This document shows positions 1-6,173 of a stretch of DNA of 13,711 bases, one piece after another. Source of the DNA: DATLTV01 sp035533375 (lineage in GTDB: Bacteria; Patescibacteriota; Minisyncoccia; UBA6257; 2-01-FULL-56-20). Numbering within the stretch: position 1 is the first letter of the stretch; every line of letters starts with the position of its first letter. The notes below the pieces were generated by a model. The model saw only the letters and a list, made by a program, of their open reading frames with translations. It did not search any database and was not told the DNA's origin. The stretch lies in assembly GCA_035533375.1 (NCBI GenBank), contig DATLTV010000061.1, forward strand, positions 1-13,711, given 5' to 3'. Made by a program: the position numbers and the translations under genes.

Positions 1-1
1 A

Positions 2-199
2 GAGATTGAGCGGAGGCTGGGCGACGGCGTCTACGAACGGGGGATCGTCGGTATCAAAGAAAAGGGGCTGTCGGGACTTTTCCGCGAACGCACGCCGCTC
101 TGCGCGGCATATGCCCATCACGCGATCGTTTGCAGAGGGCTCCGTGAGAATGAGATCGTTTCCCGGATAGCCGATCTGTTCGATTCCTCTGCGCAATGA
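2..199 (+). CDS. Probable shikimate kinase, C-terminal part (start outside window)
   Basis: The open frame enters from the left edge and stops with TGA at 197-199; 65 residues are visible. The tail contains LFRERTPLCAAYAHHAIV followed by an amphipathic helix ending ENEIVSRIADLF. This resembles the end of shikimate kinases, where an Arg in the 'ER.PLY...AD' segment belongs to the substrate/ATP lid and a final helix follows. Family knowledge: shikimate kinase phosphorylates shikimate with ATP in the chorismate pathway. The P-loop and shikimate-binding residues lie outside the window, so the call depends on the tail alone. Another small P-loop kinase is possible. Homoserine kinase would suit the thrC context but fits the sequence less well. 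The stop overlaps the thrC start (ATGA, 196-199), so the two genes are translationally coupled. Confidence 0.4.
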   Translation, partial: EIERRLGDGVYERGIVGIKEKGLSGLFRERTPLCAAYAHHAIVCRGLRENEIVSRIADLFDSSAQ

Positions 200-1491
200 A
201 GTTCTACAGCACGAATAAAAAAAGCGGGGATGCGGATCTCACGGATGCGGTTTTTCGAGGCCTGGCTCCGGACGGAGGCCTTTTTATGCCCCAGCACATT
301 CCCCGGTTGCCGGCAACTTTTTTGAACCGCCTCCGTTCCACGTCGTTTCAGGAGATCGCATTCCGGATCGCGTCGGCATTTTTCGGGGAGGATGTTCCGG
401 AGAAAATGTTGCGGGATATCGTGAAGCGATCGATTAATTTCGACGCTCCGCTCGTGCGCCTGGATGGGAACACGTACGTCCTCGAGCTGTTCCACGGTCC
501 CACGCTTTCCTTCAAGGATTTCGGCGCGCGGTTCATGGCGCAACTGCTCGCGTATCTTACGAAAAAGTCCCGGCGCAAGATAACGGTGCTCACCGCGACC
601 TCAGGGGATACGGGAAGCGCGGTCGCGCAGGGGTTTCTCGGCGCGCCGGGTATCCGCGTGGTCGTGCTCTATCCGAAAGGAAAAGTGACGAACGTGCAGG
701 AGAGCCAGATGGCTACGCTCGGCAGGAATATCAGGGCGGTCGCGGTCCGGGGAACGTTCGACGATTGCCAGGCGCTCGTAAAACGGGCGTTTCGGGACCG
801 GGATTTGAACCGGCGTCTCGGCCTTACCTCCGCAAATTCCGTGAACATTGCGCGCCTGATCCCGCAGATATTTTATTATTTCCGGGCGTACGCCCAATTG
901 CCCCGCGGCGCAAAGCGGGCCGTTTTTTCCGTTCCGTCCGGTAATTTCGGAAATCTTACGGCAGGCCTCATGGCGAAGAAAATGGGCTTGCCCGCCCGGT
1001 TCGTCGCGGCGACGAACGTGAACGATGCGGTGCCGGAATATTTGAGAACGGGTTTGTTCAGGCCGCGGCCGTCGAAGCAGACGCTCGCGAATGCGATGGA
1101 CGTGGGGAATCCCTCGAATTTTGCGAGGATGCTCGATCTCTACGGCCGCGACCGCGCGAAAATGAAAAACGATGTTTGGGGAGCGGCATTTACGGACGAA
1201 GAAATGCTCGGAGCGATGCGCGAAGTCTTTAACACGTACCGCTATACGCTCGATCCGCATGGCGCGGTCGGCTTTCTCGGCCTCAAGAAATATCGCAGCG
1301 GGCATGCGGCGGATTGCGCCGGCATTATTTTGGAAACGGCTCATCCGTCAAAATTTCCCGGCGCGGTCGAGGCATCGGGGCGCGCACCGCTGCCGATGCC
1401 TCCGCGGCTCAAAAAATATATGTCGCGGAAGAAAAGATCGGTCGTGATGCCGAACGATTTTTCCGCCTTAATCCGCATGCTACAAAAGTGA
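196..1491 (+). CDS. thrC: Threonine synthase (PLP-dependent)
   Basis: A 431-residue protein that converts O-phosphohomoserine to threonine and phosphate, the last step of threonine synthesis, in the cytoplasm. The N-terminus (MKFYSTN, then GLAPDGGLFMP at 22-32) is typical of the family. LFHGPTLSFKDFG (98-110) carries the PLP-binding lysine K107. TATSGDTGSA (133-142) and VPSGNFGNLTAG (246-257) are the phosphate/PLP-binding loops, and LTSANSVNIARL (210-221) is also a family signature. Length matches the bacterial class of about 430 residues, with no damage seen. The ATG overlaps the stop of the upstream gene by 4 nt, so an operon with that gene is likely and no separate promoter is needed. The last codons and the stop lie inside a perfect 44-bp palindrome (1473-1516). 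Confidence 0.96.
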   Translation: MKFYSTNKKSGDADLTDAVFRGLAPDGGLFMPQHIPRLPATFLNRLRSTSFQEIAFRIASAFFGEDVPEKMLRDIVKRSINFDAPLVRLDGNTYVLELFHGPTLSFKDFGARFMAQLLAYLTKKSRRKITVLTATSGDTGSAVAQGFLGAPGIRVVVLYPKGKVTNVQESQMATLGRNIRAVAVRGTFDDCQALVKRAFRDRDLNRRLGLTSANSVNIARLIPQIFYYFRAYAQLPRGAKRAVFSVPSGNFGNLTAGLMAKKMGLPARFVAATNVNDAVPEYLRTGLFRPRPSKQTLANAMDVGNPSNFARMLDLYGRDRAKMKNDVWGAAFTDEEMLGAMREVFNTYRYTLDPHGAVGFLGLKKYRSGHAADCAGIILETAHPSKFPGAVEASGRAPLPMPPRLKKYMSRKKRSVVMPNDFSALIRMLQK

Positions 1492-1516
1492 CGATCGTCA
1501 CTTTTGTAGCATGCGG
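1473..1516. repeat. Perfect 44-bp palindrome spanning the thrC stop codon
   Basis: The left arm 1473-1494 is the exact reverse complement of the right arm 1495-1516, with no spacer and the centre at GACGA|TCGTC. The thrC stop codon (1489-1491) lies within it. The likely role is transcription termination or mRNA 3'-end protection for thrC, but no T-tract follows the right arm, so it is not a classic intrinsic terminator. A protein-binding site or a foldback artefact are alternatives. Confidence 0.9.
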
Positions 1517-1743
1517 TATTGCGAGCGTCGTGTCGCGGGTTATGCAATAACGCCTTGTGTATTTTCCGAAACAAAGGGTGTACTGTGTAAGTAGATTGGA
1601 ATCTCTCCCGGAAGCCGCTTTTTGCGCCGCGACGCGGGAATTTCGAGCCAGCGGAAACCGGTTCATCGAAAATCCCGCTCTATCGCAGTGGAAAGGGTCT
1701 CTGGGCGGATTCTTGCTTGAGAACGAACAGGAAGGCGGACGCC
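1517..1743. other. Intergenic stretch between thrC and the lipoprotein gene
   Basis: There is no convincing gene here. A weak imperfect inverted repeat built on GGTATTGC (1515-1522) and GCAATAAC (1544-1551) follows the palindrome. I see no clear -35/-10 pair for the downstream gene; the only strong signal is its Shine-Dalgarno AGGAAGG at 1729-1735. Confidence 0.5.
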
Positions 1744-2871
1744 GTGTGTAAATGCAATCGCGCCATATTTATTTTTTCTTGTTGTATCCTCGTCTTTTTG
1801 CTTGCGTGCACCGCGCGCGGAGGCACGAAAGACCCGCACCAAAAGATAGCCGAACGATTCGCGCCGATATTCCGGCAGGAGATCGGCGTCGGAAAAAATA
1901 AACGATTCGATTATCCGACGCGCGCTGATTTCGATGGCGATTGGATCGCGACGAACGATTGGCGCCATGCGGAAACATACCCGCTTCCCGCCTACGTGTA
2001 TTACTCGATCCTCGAAACCCGGACGCATTACTTCATTCATTACGCGGTGTTCCATCCGCGCGACTGGAAGGGAGGGTTGTTCCGCACGGCGATCGTCGAT
2101 AATTGCCGCCATATCGCCGAAGTGTTCGATCCGTCGCGTGCGGTGCTCGACATGGCTCTTTCCCACGAGAACGATCTCGAAGGAGTGCTCATCGTCGTCC
2201 TCAAAGCGCCGGCGCCGCACGTCGTTTTCGCGGAGTCGCTCGCGCATTCGGTATTCACGAAATTCGCGACCGCGGATTATATCAAGGACCATCTTTCGCT
2301 GCCGCAGCGCGTCCATTTGCTTGCGGTCGAGGATGGCCGCCCGGTGTTCTCCGTGGAATCGAAAGGACACGGGATAATCGATCCACGCGGCAGGAAGCCG
2401 AGGCGGATACTCGTCTACCGGTTCACGGGAACGGCGGATGATCCGGAAAAAAGAACGGGAAACGGGGTGGGCTACGCATTGCTTTCGATCCACGACACGT
2501 TTTGGAACCTGTCGCGCGAGGAAGCGAAAAGTTTTTCCTCGCATCACAGGAACTATTCGCTTGTTTCGGTGGATTTCGCTGGCATCGACGGCGCGACCGG
2601 GGAAAAGCGTATCTGCCGCAATCCGATCGGCACTTCCATCAGGGGCGGGGTCGGCGCGCGGAATTTCGCGAAGCTTCCCTGGGGATGGCGCTCTATCACC
2701 TGGAGAAGATTCCTTTTCTACAGCTGGGATCACGATCAGCCGTATCCCGGAGCATGGTTTTTCGATCCGGCGAAGATCATCAAGAAGCATTTTGGCCTGG
2801 ATCGGGATTTCTCGACCGTTTACGTCTATCATCCTTACGTCGAGTGTACTCCGCCTTCCGAGCCACAATGA
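1744..2871 (+). CDS. Lipoprotein of unknown function (conserved HPRDW / HENDLEG type)
   Basis: 375 residues from a GTG start, chosen because AGGAAGG (1729-1735) lies 8 nt upstream. A TTG at 1717 would add 9 residues without a good ribosome-binding site. The N-terminus is a lipoprotein signal: a hydrophobic stretch at residues 8-21 ends in LLAC with lipidation Cys22, so the mature protein should be membrane-anchored outside the cytoplasm. The body has dense aromatic, His and Asp motifs: YVYYSILETRTHYFIHYAVF (84-103) followed by HPRDW (104-108), then SHENDLEG (140-147) and VESKGHGI (204-211). The His/Asp/Glu pattern could suggest a metal site or hydrolase, but I do not recognise a named family and assign no reaction. 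The gene stands alone between the thrC palindrome and a strong terminator. Confidence 0.8.
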   Translation: MCKCNRAIFIFSCCILVFLLACTARGGTKDPHQKIAERFAPIFRQEIGVGKNKRFDYPTRADFDGDWIATNDWRHAETYPLPAYVYYSILETRTHYFIHYAVFHPRDWKGGLFRTAIVDNCRHIAEVFDPSRAVLDMALSHENDLEGVLIVVLKAPAPHVVFAESLAHSVFTKFATADYIKDHLSLPQRVHLLAVEDGRPVFSVESKGHGIIDPRGRKPRRILVYRFTGTADDPEKRTGNGVGYALLSIHDTFWNLSREEAKSFSSHHRNYSLVSVDFAGIDGATGEKRICRNPIGTSIRGGVGARNFAKLPWGWRSITWRRFLFYSWDHDQPYPGAWFFDPAKIIKKHFGLDRDFSTVYVYHPYVECTPPSEPQ

Positions 2872-2906
2872 CCGCCGCAAAATAATTGCGGCGGTTTTTT
2901 TGTTTT
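2871..2906 (+). terminator. Intrinsic terminator of the lipoprotein gene
   Basis: A perfect 10-bp stem ACCGCCGCAA/TTGCGGCGGT with loop AATAA is followed by seven T residues and a further TTTT. It begins on the last base of the stop codon. Confidence 0.95.
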
Positions 2907-3287
2907 GAGGTTTGAGGTCTGGCCTTGGACGGCGAAAATGAAGCGCAATATTTGTCATCCTGAACTTACCCGTCATCCTGCGTTGCCTCACATCATGTCG
3001 GAATCGCACGCGATATCCGAGATCCGCCTCCGTCTGTCATCCCGGAATCCCGCCGCAACGGGAGGAACGGGATCTATACCTTTAAAATCATTTTTTCATC
3101 GTATGGATCCCGGACAAGCTTGTCCCGTACCGCGATACGGGATCGCGCGGCGATTTTCCGGGATGACAAGCGGGGCATGCTCGATCATTGCGCGGCTGGA
3201 TGACAGACCAGCCTTGAGGACATCGAAAAAATTTTGCGGAGGGATTCGGATCGAGGCAGTTCGTGAACAGGCTGATGCCCCGTCGCT
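2907..3287. other. Gene-free stretch filled with repeat elements
   Basis: No coding frame is supported. TCATCC-type repeat ends occur at about 2956 and 2971 (forward) and about 3199 (inverted, GGATGACA), together with the full composite element at 3035-3168. The remainder (3170-3287) shows nothing I can assign. Confidence 0.6.
3035..3168. repeat. Composite inverted-repeat element, copy A
   Basis: 134 bp bounded by perfect 13-bp terminal inverted repeats TGTCATCCCGGAA/TTCCGGGATGACA. Inside are sub-hairpins (CCCGCCGC..GCGGG-type, and CCCGGACAAGCTTGTCCCG) and ATACCTTTAAAATCATT near the middle. Most of its left half recurs in opposite orientation, with about two differences, in the copy at 6968-7076. 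The form is MITE-like but non-coding, and no target-site duplication is obvious. Confidence 0.85.
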
Positions 3288-3437
3288 TTATATGGGATTT
3301 CGCCCCTGGACGATGCGTATGAGGAAGAGGACGATCGCGACGACGAGGAGTACGTGGATGAACCAGCCGATGGTATAGACCCCGACGATGCCGAGGAGCC
3401 AGAGCAAGATAAGGATGACCGCGATCGTGATAAGCAT
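3288..3437 (-). CDS. Lmo0937-family small membrane protein
   Basis: A 49-residue ORF. An AAGGA Shine-Dalgarno (complement of 3445-3449) lies 7 nt before the ATG. The protein is almost entirely two hydrophobic helices: about residues 2-22 (LITIAVILILLWLLGIVGVY), then about 26-41 (FIHVLLVVAIVLFLIR), and a short basic tail RIVQGRNPI. The pattern LLWLLGIV..YTIGWFIHVLLVVAIV is typical of the small Lmo0937/DUF5670 membrane proteins, whose function is unknown. An 86-residue Ser-rich reading of the same strand in another frame is a shadow. It stands alone between repeat elements. Confidence 0.85.
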   Translation of the reverse strand: MLITIAVILILLWLLGIVGVYTIGWFIHVLLVVAIVLFLIRIVQGRNPI

Positions 3438-3493
3438 GTATTCATCCTTATGGAGTGCCCGTGATGTTCCCGTGAAGAAACTGCGTCGCCTCC

Positions 3494-3516
3494 GTCATCC
3501 TGAACTTGGTTCAGGA
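3494..3516. repeat. Short hairpin repeat of the GTCATCCTGAAC type
   Basis: GTCATCCTGAACTTGGTTCAGGA contains the stem CCTGAAC/GTTCAGG with a two-base loop. Its right end abuts the stop codon of the pterin dehydratase gene. It is related at its left end (GTCATCC) to the larger elements elsewhere in the window. Confidence 0.75.
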
Positions 3517-3517
3517 C

Positions 3518-3847
3518 CTATGCTTCAGTATTTGCCCTTGCCGCCAAAATAAAATCGTTCTCCGACAACCCGCCGATAGCGTGGGTCGAAAGTTCGAGGC
3601 GTACTTTGTTATAAAAAATATAGATGTCCGGGTGGTGGCCCTCCGCCTCGGCGATCAGGGCGAGTTTATTCACAAACCCCATCGCCTCCTTGAAGTCTTT
3701 GAATTCGAATTCTTTCACAATTTTCAAATTATCGGGCGAACTCCACCCCGGCACGCGTTCAAGGTAGTTCGCGACGGATGCCGGCGGGATCGGCAGCGTT
3801 CCGCCTTCGCAAGGGATGCAGTGCTTTTTGCTCAAATCTTCAGCCAT
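3518..3847 (-). CDS. 4a-hydroxytetrahydrobiopterin dehydratase (pterin-4a-carbinolamine dehydratase)
   Basis: 109 residues from the ATG at 3847. The core EGHHPDIYIFYNKVRLELST (70-89) plus H at 89 and GGLSENDF (92-99) is diagnostic: the His pair and the later His act in dehydrating 4a-hydroxytetrahydropterin. The N-terminal C..C segment (C10, C13) and VPGW are also usual. In metabolism it recycles pterin after aromatic hydroxylases; bacteria without a hydroxylase also carry it, and no partner is visible here. An in-frame ATG at 3883 would add 12 residues unlike the family. I prefer 3847 because TAGAAT (3855-3860) sits exactly 7 nt upstream, matching the start arrangement of other genes here. 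The stop codon directly abuts a hairpin repeat. The gene is divergent from the one at 3914. Confidence 0.93.
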   Translation of the reverse strand: MAEDLSKKHCIPCEGGTLPIPPASVANYLERVPGWSSPDNLKIVKEFEFKDFKEAMGFVNKLALIAEAEGHHPDIYIFYNKVRLELSTHAIGGLSENDFILAARANTEA

Positions 3848-3848
3848 A

Positions 3849-3877
3849 TTGTTTATTCTATCCGAATCGGTTAAATT
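3849..3877 (+). promoter_or_regulatory. Possible promoter for the 76-aa protein
   Basis: TTGTTT, a 17-bp spacer and TAAATT. It overlaps the divergent -10 box of the pterin dehydratase gene, so the two could compete. Confidence 0.35.
3855..3860 (-). promoter_or_regulatory. -10 box for the pterin dehydratase gene (leaderless type)
   Basis: TAGAAT on the minus strand, separated by 7 nt from ATG at 3847. No Shine-Dalgarno is present in between and no clear -35 is seen. Confidence 0.5.
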
Positions 3878-3913
3878 ATCCATAGCAGGTATATTGAGCG
3901 AGGAGGATGAGTA

Positions 3914-4144
3914 ATGGCTGAAGAAATGGACATGGAAAAGCTCGCGAAAAACGGAGAGCTAATCAAGAAGTACCATGATCTCATATTTTCTATCCCCGGA
4001 CTTATGCTTCTTGGCTGGAACGACAAAGAGATACATCTTGAGGTGAAACCGGAAAAGGTCGAGTTGACCAAGAAATTTGTGGTAAGCGACCTAGAGGGAG
4101 TTCCGGTTAAAGTATTGCCGCGAAGCAATCCACCGTCATTTTGA
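3914..4144 (+). CDS. Small conserved-looking protein of unknown function (76 aa)
   Basis: A very good Shine-Dalgarno, AGGAGG (3901-3906), lies 7 nt before the ATG, and a terminator follows the stop. The protein has an acidic/basic N-terminal helix (about 2-22), then a hydrophobic segment IFSIPGLMLLGW (25-36), then alternating-pattern strands (EIHLEVKPEKVEL, then LEGVPVKVLP). A speculative fold is a small alpha/beta domain. The 'IPG..' then 'EGVPVKV' spacing faintly recalls the pro-like domain before some trypsin-like proteases, but this is not enough for a name. It is one of the few genes here with a classical leader and ribosome-binding site. Confidence 0.8.
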   Translation: MAEEMDMEKLAKNGELIKKYHDLIFSIPGLMLLGWNDKEIHLEVKPEKVELTKKFVVSDLEGVPVKVLPRSNPPSF

Positions 4145-4160
4145 GCTATAAGCTAAAACA

Positions 4161-4190
4161 AAGGCGACGGAATATTCCGCCTTTTTTTAT
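4161..4190 (+). terminator. Intrinsic terminator after the 76-aa gene
   Basis: Stem AAGGCG/CGCCTT (4161-4166 with 4178-4183) with a small inner stem GAA/TTC and a three-base bulge, running into a T-tract at 4182-4188. Confidence 0.8.
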
Positions 4191-4273
4191 TTCCCGACCC
4201 CGTTCGATTCCCGGCGGCAATGAAAGAAAGTTTTTTCGCCGCGGCGCAAAAACACCTCCTTATCTAAGGCGGA

Positions 4274-4326
4274 GATTTTCCCTTCTCGCCGACTTAAAGA
4301 GAGCCCGGGAGGCGAAAGGGAAAATC
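4274..4326 (-). terminator. Long hairpin immediately downstream of tRNA-Pro
   Basis: The arms 4274-4290 and 4311-4326 are complementary apart from one extra base (17 versus 16 nt; GATTTTCCCTT...), around a 20-nt loop. It starts 6 nt after the tRNA 3' end on the transcribed strand. No U-tract follows, so it may be a processing or pausing structure rather than a true terminator. Confidence 0.5.
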
Positions 4327-4331
4327 GGAGC

Positions 4332-4405
4332 TGGTCGGGCCGCCGGGAATCGAACCCGGTCTAAACGCACCCCATGCGCTCGTACTACCGGTATACTACG
4401 GCCCG
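4332..4405 (-). tRNA. tRNA-Pro (anticodon GGG), CCA encoded
   Basis: The cloverleaf folds completely: acceptor CGGGCCG/CGGCCCG, D-stem GTAT/GTAC, anticodon stem AGCGC/GCGTT with loop ATGGGGT (anticodon GGG, U33 present), T-stem CCGGG/CCCGG with loop TTCGATT, discriminator A and an encoded CCA. A 17-nt stretch complementary to its T-arm and 3' acceptor strand lies downstream on the same strand (4202-4218). Confidence 0.95.
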
Positions 4406-4421
4406 ATTATTTAGAATGCGC

Positions 4422-5234
4422 CTAGGTTTTTATTTTTTGCATTTCCGCGAGCATCTTTTTGAAAGCGGCTAGGCGATTTTTGAGATTCGGATCGAGTCGA
4501 TTATTGTAAAGTTCGAGCCCTTGCACTTGGAATGCCAGCGCCTGCAGAAAGTATTCGAAAAGTTTTTTCTCGAAATCCGATTGCCGTTCGGCCGAAGGTT
4601 CGAACTCGCGGACGCCTTTCTCGATTCGATCTTTTGGAAGCGCGATATAGAAGACGGGAATGTGCTGCACCGCCCCGGGCACCATTTTTTTCTTTCCCTC
4701 TGCGTCTTCAAGTTTCAATCCATACTTCAGCGTAATTCCGCCTTTTCCGAGGTTCCGGTCCCGAACTGCCGCCTGTTTTTTTTCGTACAGGCTTCCTTTC
4801 GTATCGCCGACTTCATCGAAGGTGCAGATCGGGTCGCCGGTTTGCCGATCGAATAGAATGGTGTCGGTCTTATTGTAGATATCGTCGAAGTAGGAGGAGC
4901 GGGCGACGATGAATTTCTTGCTGAGGCTCTTGTGCATTACGGCATGGGTAAGCATTTCGAGTTTTTCGCCATCGGTAGCTGATTTTTCCAGTCCCTCCGC
5001 CTCGGCTTGTTCCTCGAACATCGCCTTCATTTCACGAACCTTCTCCTCGTCCTTTTGAAGGTCCGGTTCAACATCCCGGAATGCGGTCATGTTTATTCGC
5101 CCGTCGGGCAAGACGGGAATTCCTTCCGCGCGATACGCCGCCGCGGCTCGCTCGATGAATTTCGCAAGTTCGGCGGTCTTTTCCGCGCTTTCCCGTTCCG
5201 CGGCGAGCTGTATGCGTTCCGGGCGAGGCGCCAT
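4422..5234 (-). CDS. Conserved-looking protein of unknown function, nuclease-like core (270 aa)
   Basis: The gene starts immediately after the rpmB stop codon (TAA then ATG with no gap), so it is co-transcribed and probably translated by coupling. The protein has a charged helical N-terminus (1-100, likely coiled segments, no signal peptide). A middle segment follows: SKKFIVARSSYFDDIYNKTD (105-124), then TILFDRQTGDPICTFDEVGD (125-144). A C-terminal half with ITLKYGLKLED and VPGAVQHIPVFYIALP precedes a helical tail. The Asp (D124), strand, 'FDEV' (139-142) order in an alpha/beta context vaguely resembles PD-(D/E)XK nucleases, but the catalytic Lys is not in place, so I assign no activity. Linkage to a ribosomal protein gene may be only operon economy. 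Confidence 0.85.
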   Translation of the reverse strand: MAPRPERIQLAAERESAEKTAELAKFIERAAAAYRAEGIPVLPDGRINMTAFRDVEPDLQKDEEKVREMKAMFEEQAEAEGLEKSATDGEKLEMLTHAVMHKSLSKKFIVARSSYFDDIYNKTDTILFDRQTGDPICTFDEVGDTKGSLYEKKQAAVRDRNLGKGGITLKYGLKLEDAEGKKKMVPGAVQHIPVFYIALPKDRIEKGVREFEPSAERQSDFEKKLFEYFLQALAFQVQGLELYNNRLDPNLKNRLAAFKKMLAEMQKIKT

Positions 5235-5435
5235 TTATTTAGCTGCTTTCGCGGCTCCTTTCTTCGCGATCGTCTTCATGCAGTTCGTGCAGATGAGCGT
5301 GCGCCGACCTTCCACTTTGGCGTATTGGAGGTTCGGATACTTCCGCGTCCAGTTCACGGGGTTATAGTGGCCGCGGAGAAGCTTGCGGGCGCCTCCCATC
5401 CGCGAACCTTTGTGGCACAGTGTGCATTGTCGCAT
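5235..5435 (-). CDS. rpmB: 50S ribosomal protein L28, zinc-ribbon form
   Basis: 66 residues from the ATG at 5435. MRQCTLCHKGSRMGGARKL and YPNLQYAKVEGRRTLICTNC match the L28 family. Cys4/Cys7 and Cys49/Cys52 form the zinc-binding C+ variant. The Lys/Ala-rich tail is usual for a rRNA-binding protein. An upstream in-frame ATG at 5471 would add 12 residues not typical of L28. The chosen start has TAAACT exactly 7 nt upstream and TTGCTT 17 nt before that, so transcription should begin at or next to the start codon. It is the first gene of an operon with the 270-aa protein. Confidence 0.95.
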   Translation of the reverse strand: MRQCTLCHKGSRMGGARKLLRGHYNPVNWTRKYPNLQYAKVEGRRTLICTNCMKTIAKKGAAKAAK

Positions 5436-5442
5436 AGGTAGA

Positions 5443-5471
5443 AGTTTAGCAGATAAAAGATGCGAAAGCAA
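5443..5471 (-). promoter_or_regulatory. Promoter of rpmB (leaderless type)
   Basis: -35 TTGCTT (complement of 5466-5471), 17-bp spacer, -10 TAAACT (complement of 5443-5448) with a TG one base before it. Seven nt separate the -10 box from the L28 ATG. Confidence 0.65.
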
Positions 5472-5490
5472 GGATAGCGGACAGAGATTG

Positions 5491-5525
5491 AGCGGGGTTT
5501 AGCTTGTGCTTAGCCGGGGCTTAGT
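5491..5525. repeat. Short tandem GGGGCTTAGC-type repeats, left array
   Basis: About three 11-12-bp units: GCGGGGTTTAGC, TTGTGCTTAGC and CGGGGCTTAGT. The same unit recurs inverted at 5574-5609 and directly at 11586-11631. Confidence 0.75.
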
Positions 5526-5541
5526 ATTTTTGAAAACTAAA

Positions 5542-5573
5542 CGCGCGAAATCTTATTGTGTTGATTTCGCGCG
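5542..5573 (-). terminator. Hairpin terminator of the Hsp20 gene
   Basis: A perfect 11-bp stem CGCGCGAAATC/GATTTCGCGCG with a 10-nt loop, followed on the minus strand by TTTAGTTTT. It lies between two inverted arrays of the GGGGCTTAGC repeat. Confidence 0.75.
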
Positions 5574-5609
5574 CTATGCCCCGGCTATGCCTCGCTATGC
5601 CCCGGCTAT
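5574..5609. repeat. Short tandem repeats, right (inverted) array
   Basis: Reads CTATGCCCCGG, CTATGCCTCG, CTATGCCCCGG, CTATT, which is the inverse of the left array. The Hsp20 stop codon (5606-5608) lies inside the last unit. Confidence 0.75.
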
Positions 5610-6106
5610 TCTATCCGCACCTTCAATTTCCTTTCCTTTTTCCGATGGAGCTTCGGGAGGCGTACTTTGAGAATGCCGTTCTTGAAAGAAACGGAAGCGT
5701 TCTCGGGATCGACCTCCTGTGGGAGGATGACCGACCGGGCGAAACGGCCCCAGTAGCATTCTTGGTAAAAATAATCCTCGTCGCCCGCCTCTTTCTCGCG
5801 ATGGCGCGCGCCGCGGATCGCAATCGAGTCGCTCGTCACGTTGATGTCGATGTCCTCGGGCCGTACGCCCGCGATTGCGGATTCGACGACGATGTCATCG
5901 GGCGTCTGATAGACATCAATCGTGAGTTGGCCTTCGGGTTCTTCGGCGAGCGGCTTCGGCATGCCGCCATTCTCTTCGGCTTCTCCCGTGCGCGATCTTC
6001 GCGCCACGGCGCCCCCCGCTTTCGCGAGTTCGATTCGAGGATCGTTGTCGTTGTTCCTACGACCGCCGATGAGTCGTTTGAAAAAGTTTTCGTCGTTCGC
6101 ATCCAT
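5606..6106 (-). CDS. Small heat shock protein, Hsp20/alpha-crystallin family
   Basis: 166 residues. A polar, disordered N-terminal arm (1-58) is followed by the alpha-crystallin domain (about 60-152). Its strands include LTIDVYQTPDDIVVESAIAG and VRPEDIDINV, and it ends with the family signature NGILKVRLPK (143-152). A short C-terminal tail ends LKVRIE, similar to the I-x-I motif used in oligomer assembly. The role is an ATP-independent holdase for unfolding proteins in the cytoplasm. TATACT lies 7 nt before the ATG and there is no Shine-Dalgarno. No CIRCE or ROSE-type element is evident, so stress control is not visible in sequence. The stop codon is embedded in a short repeat array. Confidence 0.95.
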   Translation of the reverse strand: MDANDENFFKRLIGGRRNNDNDPRIELAKAGGAVARRSRTGEAEENGGMPKPLAEEPEGQLTIDVYQTPDDIVVESAIAGVRPEDIDINVTSDSIAIRGARHREKEAGDEDYFYQECYWGRFARSVILPQEVDPENASVSFKNGILKVRLPKLHRKKERKLKVRIE

Positions 6107-6113
6107 GGAATTC

Positions 6114-6143
6114 AGTATACCATATCGCTTTGCATTGTTCCAA
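6114..6143 (-). promoter_or_regulatory. Promoter of the Hsp20 gene (leaderless type)
   Basis: -35 TTGGAA (complement of 6138-6143), 18-bp spacer and extended -10 TGGTATACT. Seven nt separate it from the ATG, so the transcript would start at about the start codon. Confidence 0.65.
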
Positions 6144-6173
6144 GGGTATGCTGTGGAAACGGGGTGGATATCG

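Noticed and set aside
601..1344. 247-residue minus-strand frame
   Set aside because: Antisense shadow of thrC.
1557..1751. 64-residue plus-strand frame upstream of the lipoprotein gene
   Set aside because: No ribosome-binding site, no recognisable features, and overlap with the well-supported lipoprotein start.
1663..3009. 448-residue open frame on the minus strand
   Set aside because: It is the antisense shadow of the lipoprotein gene, rich in Arg and His with no recognisable domain, and it crosses the terminator.
3185..3445. 86-residue Ser-rich minus-strand frame
   Set aside because: Frame-shifted reading of the Lmo0937-type gene; low complexity without family features.
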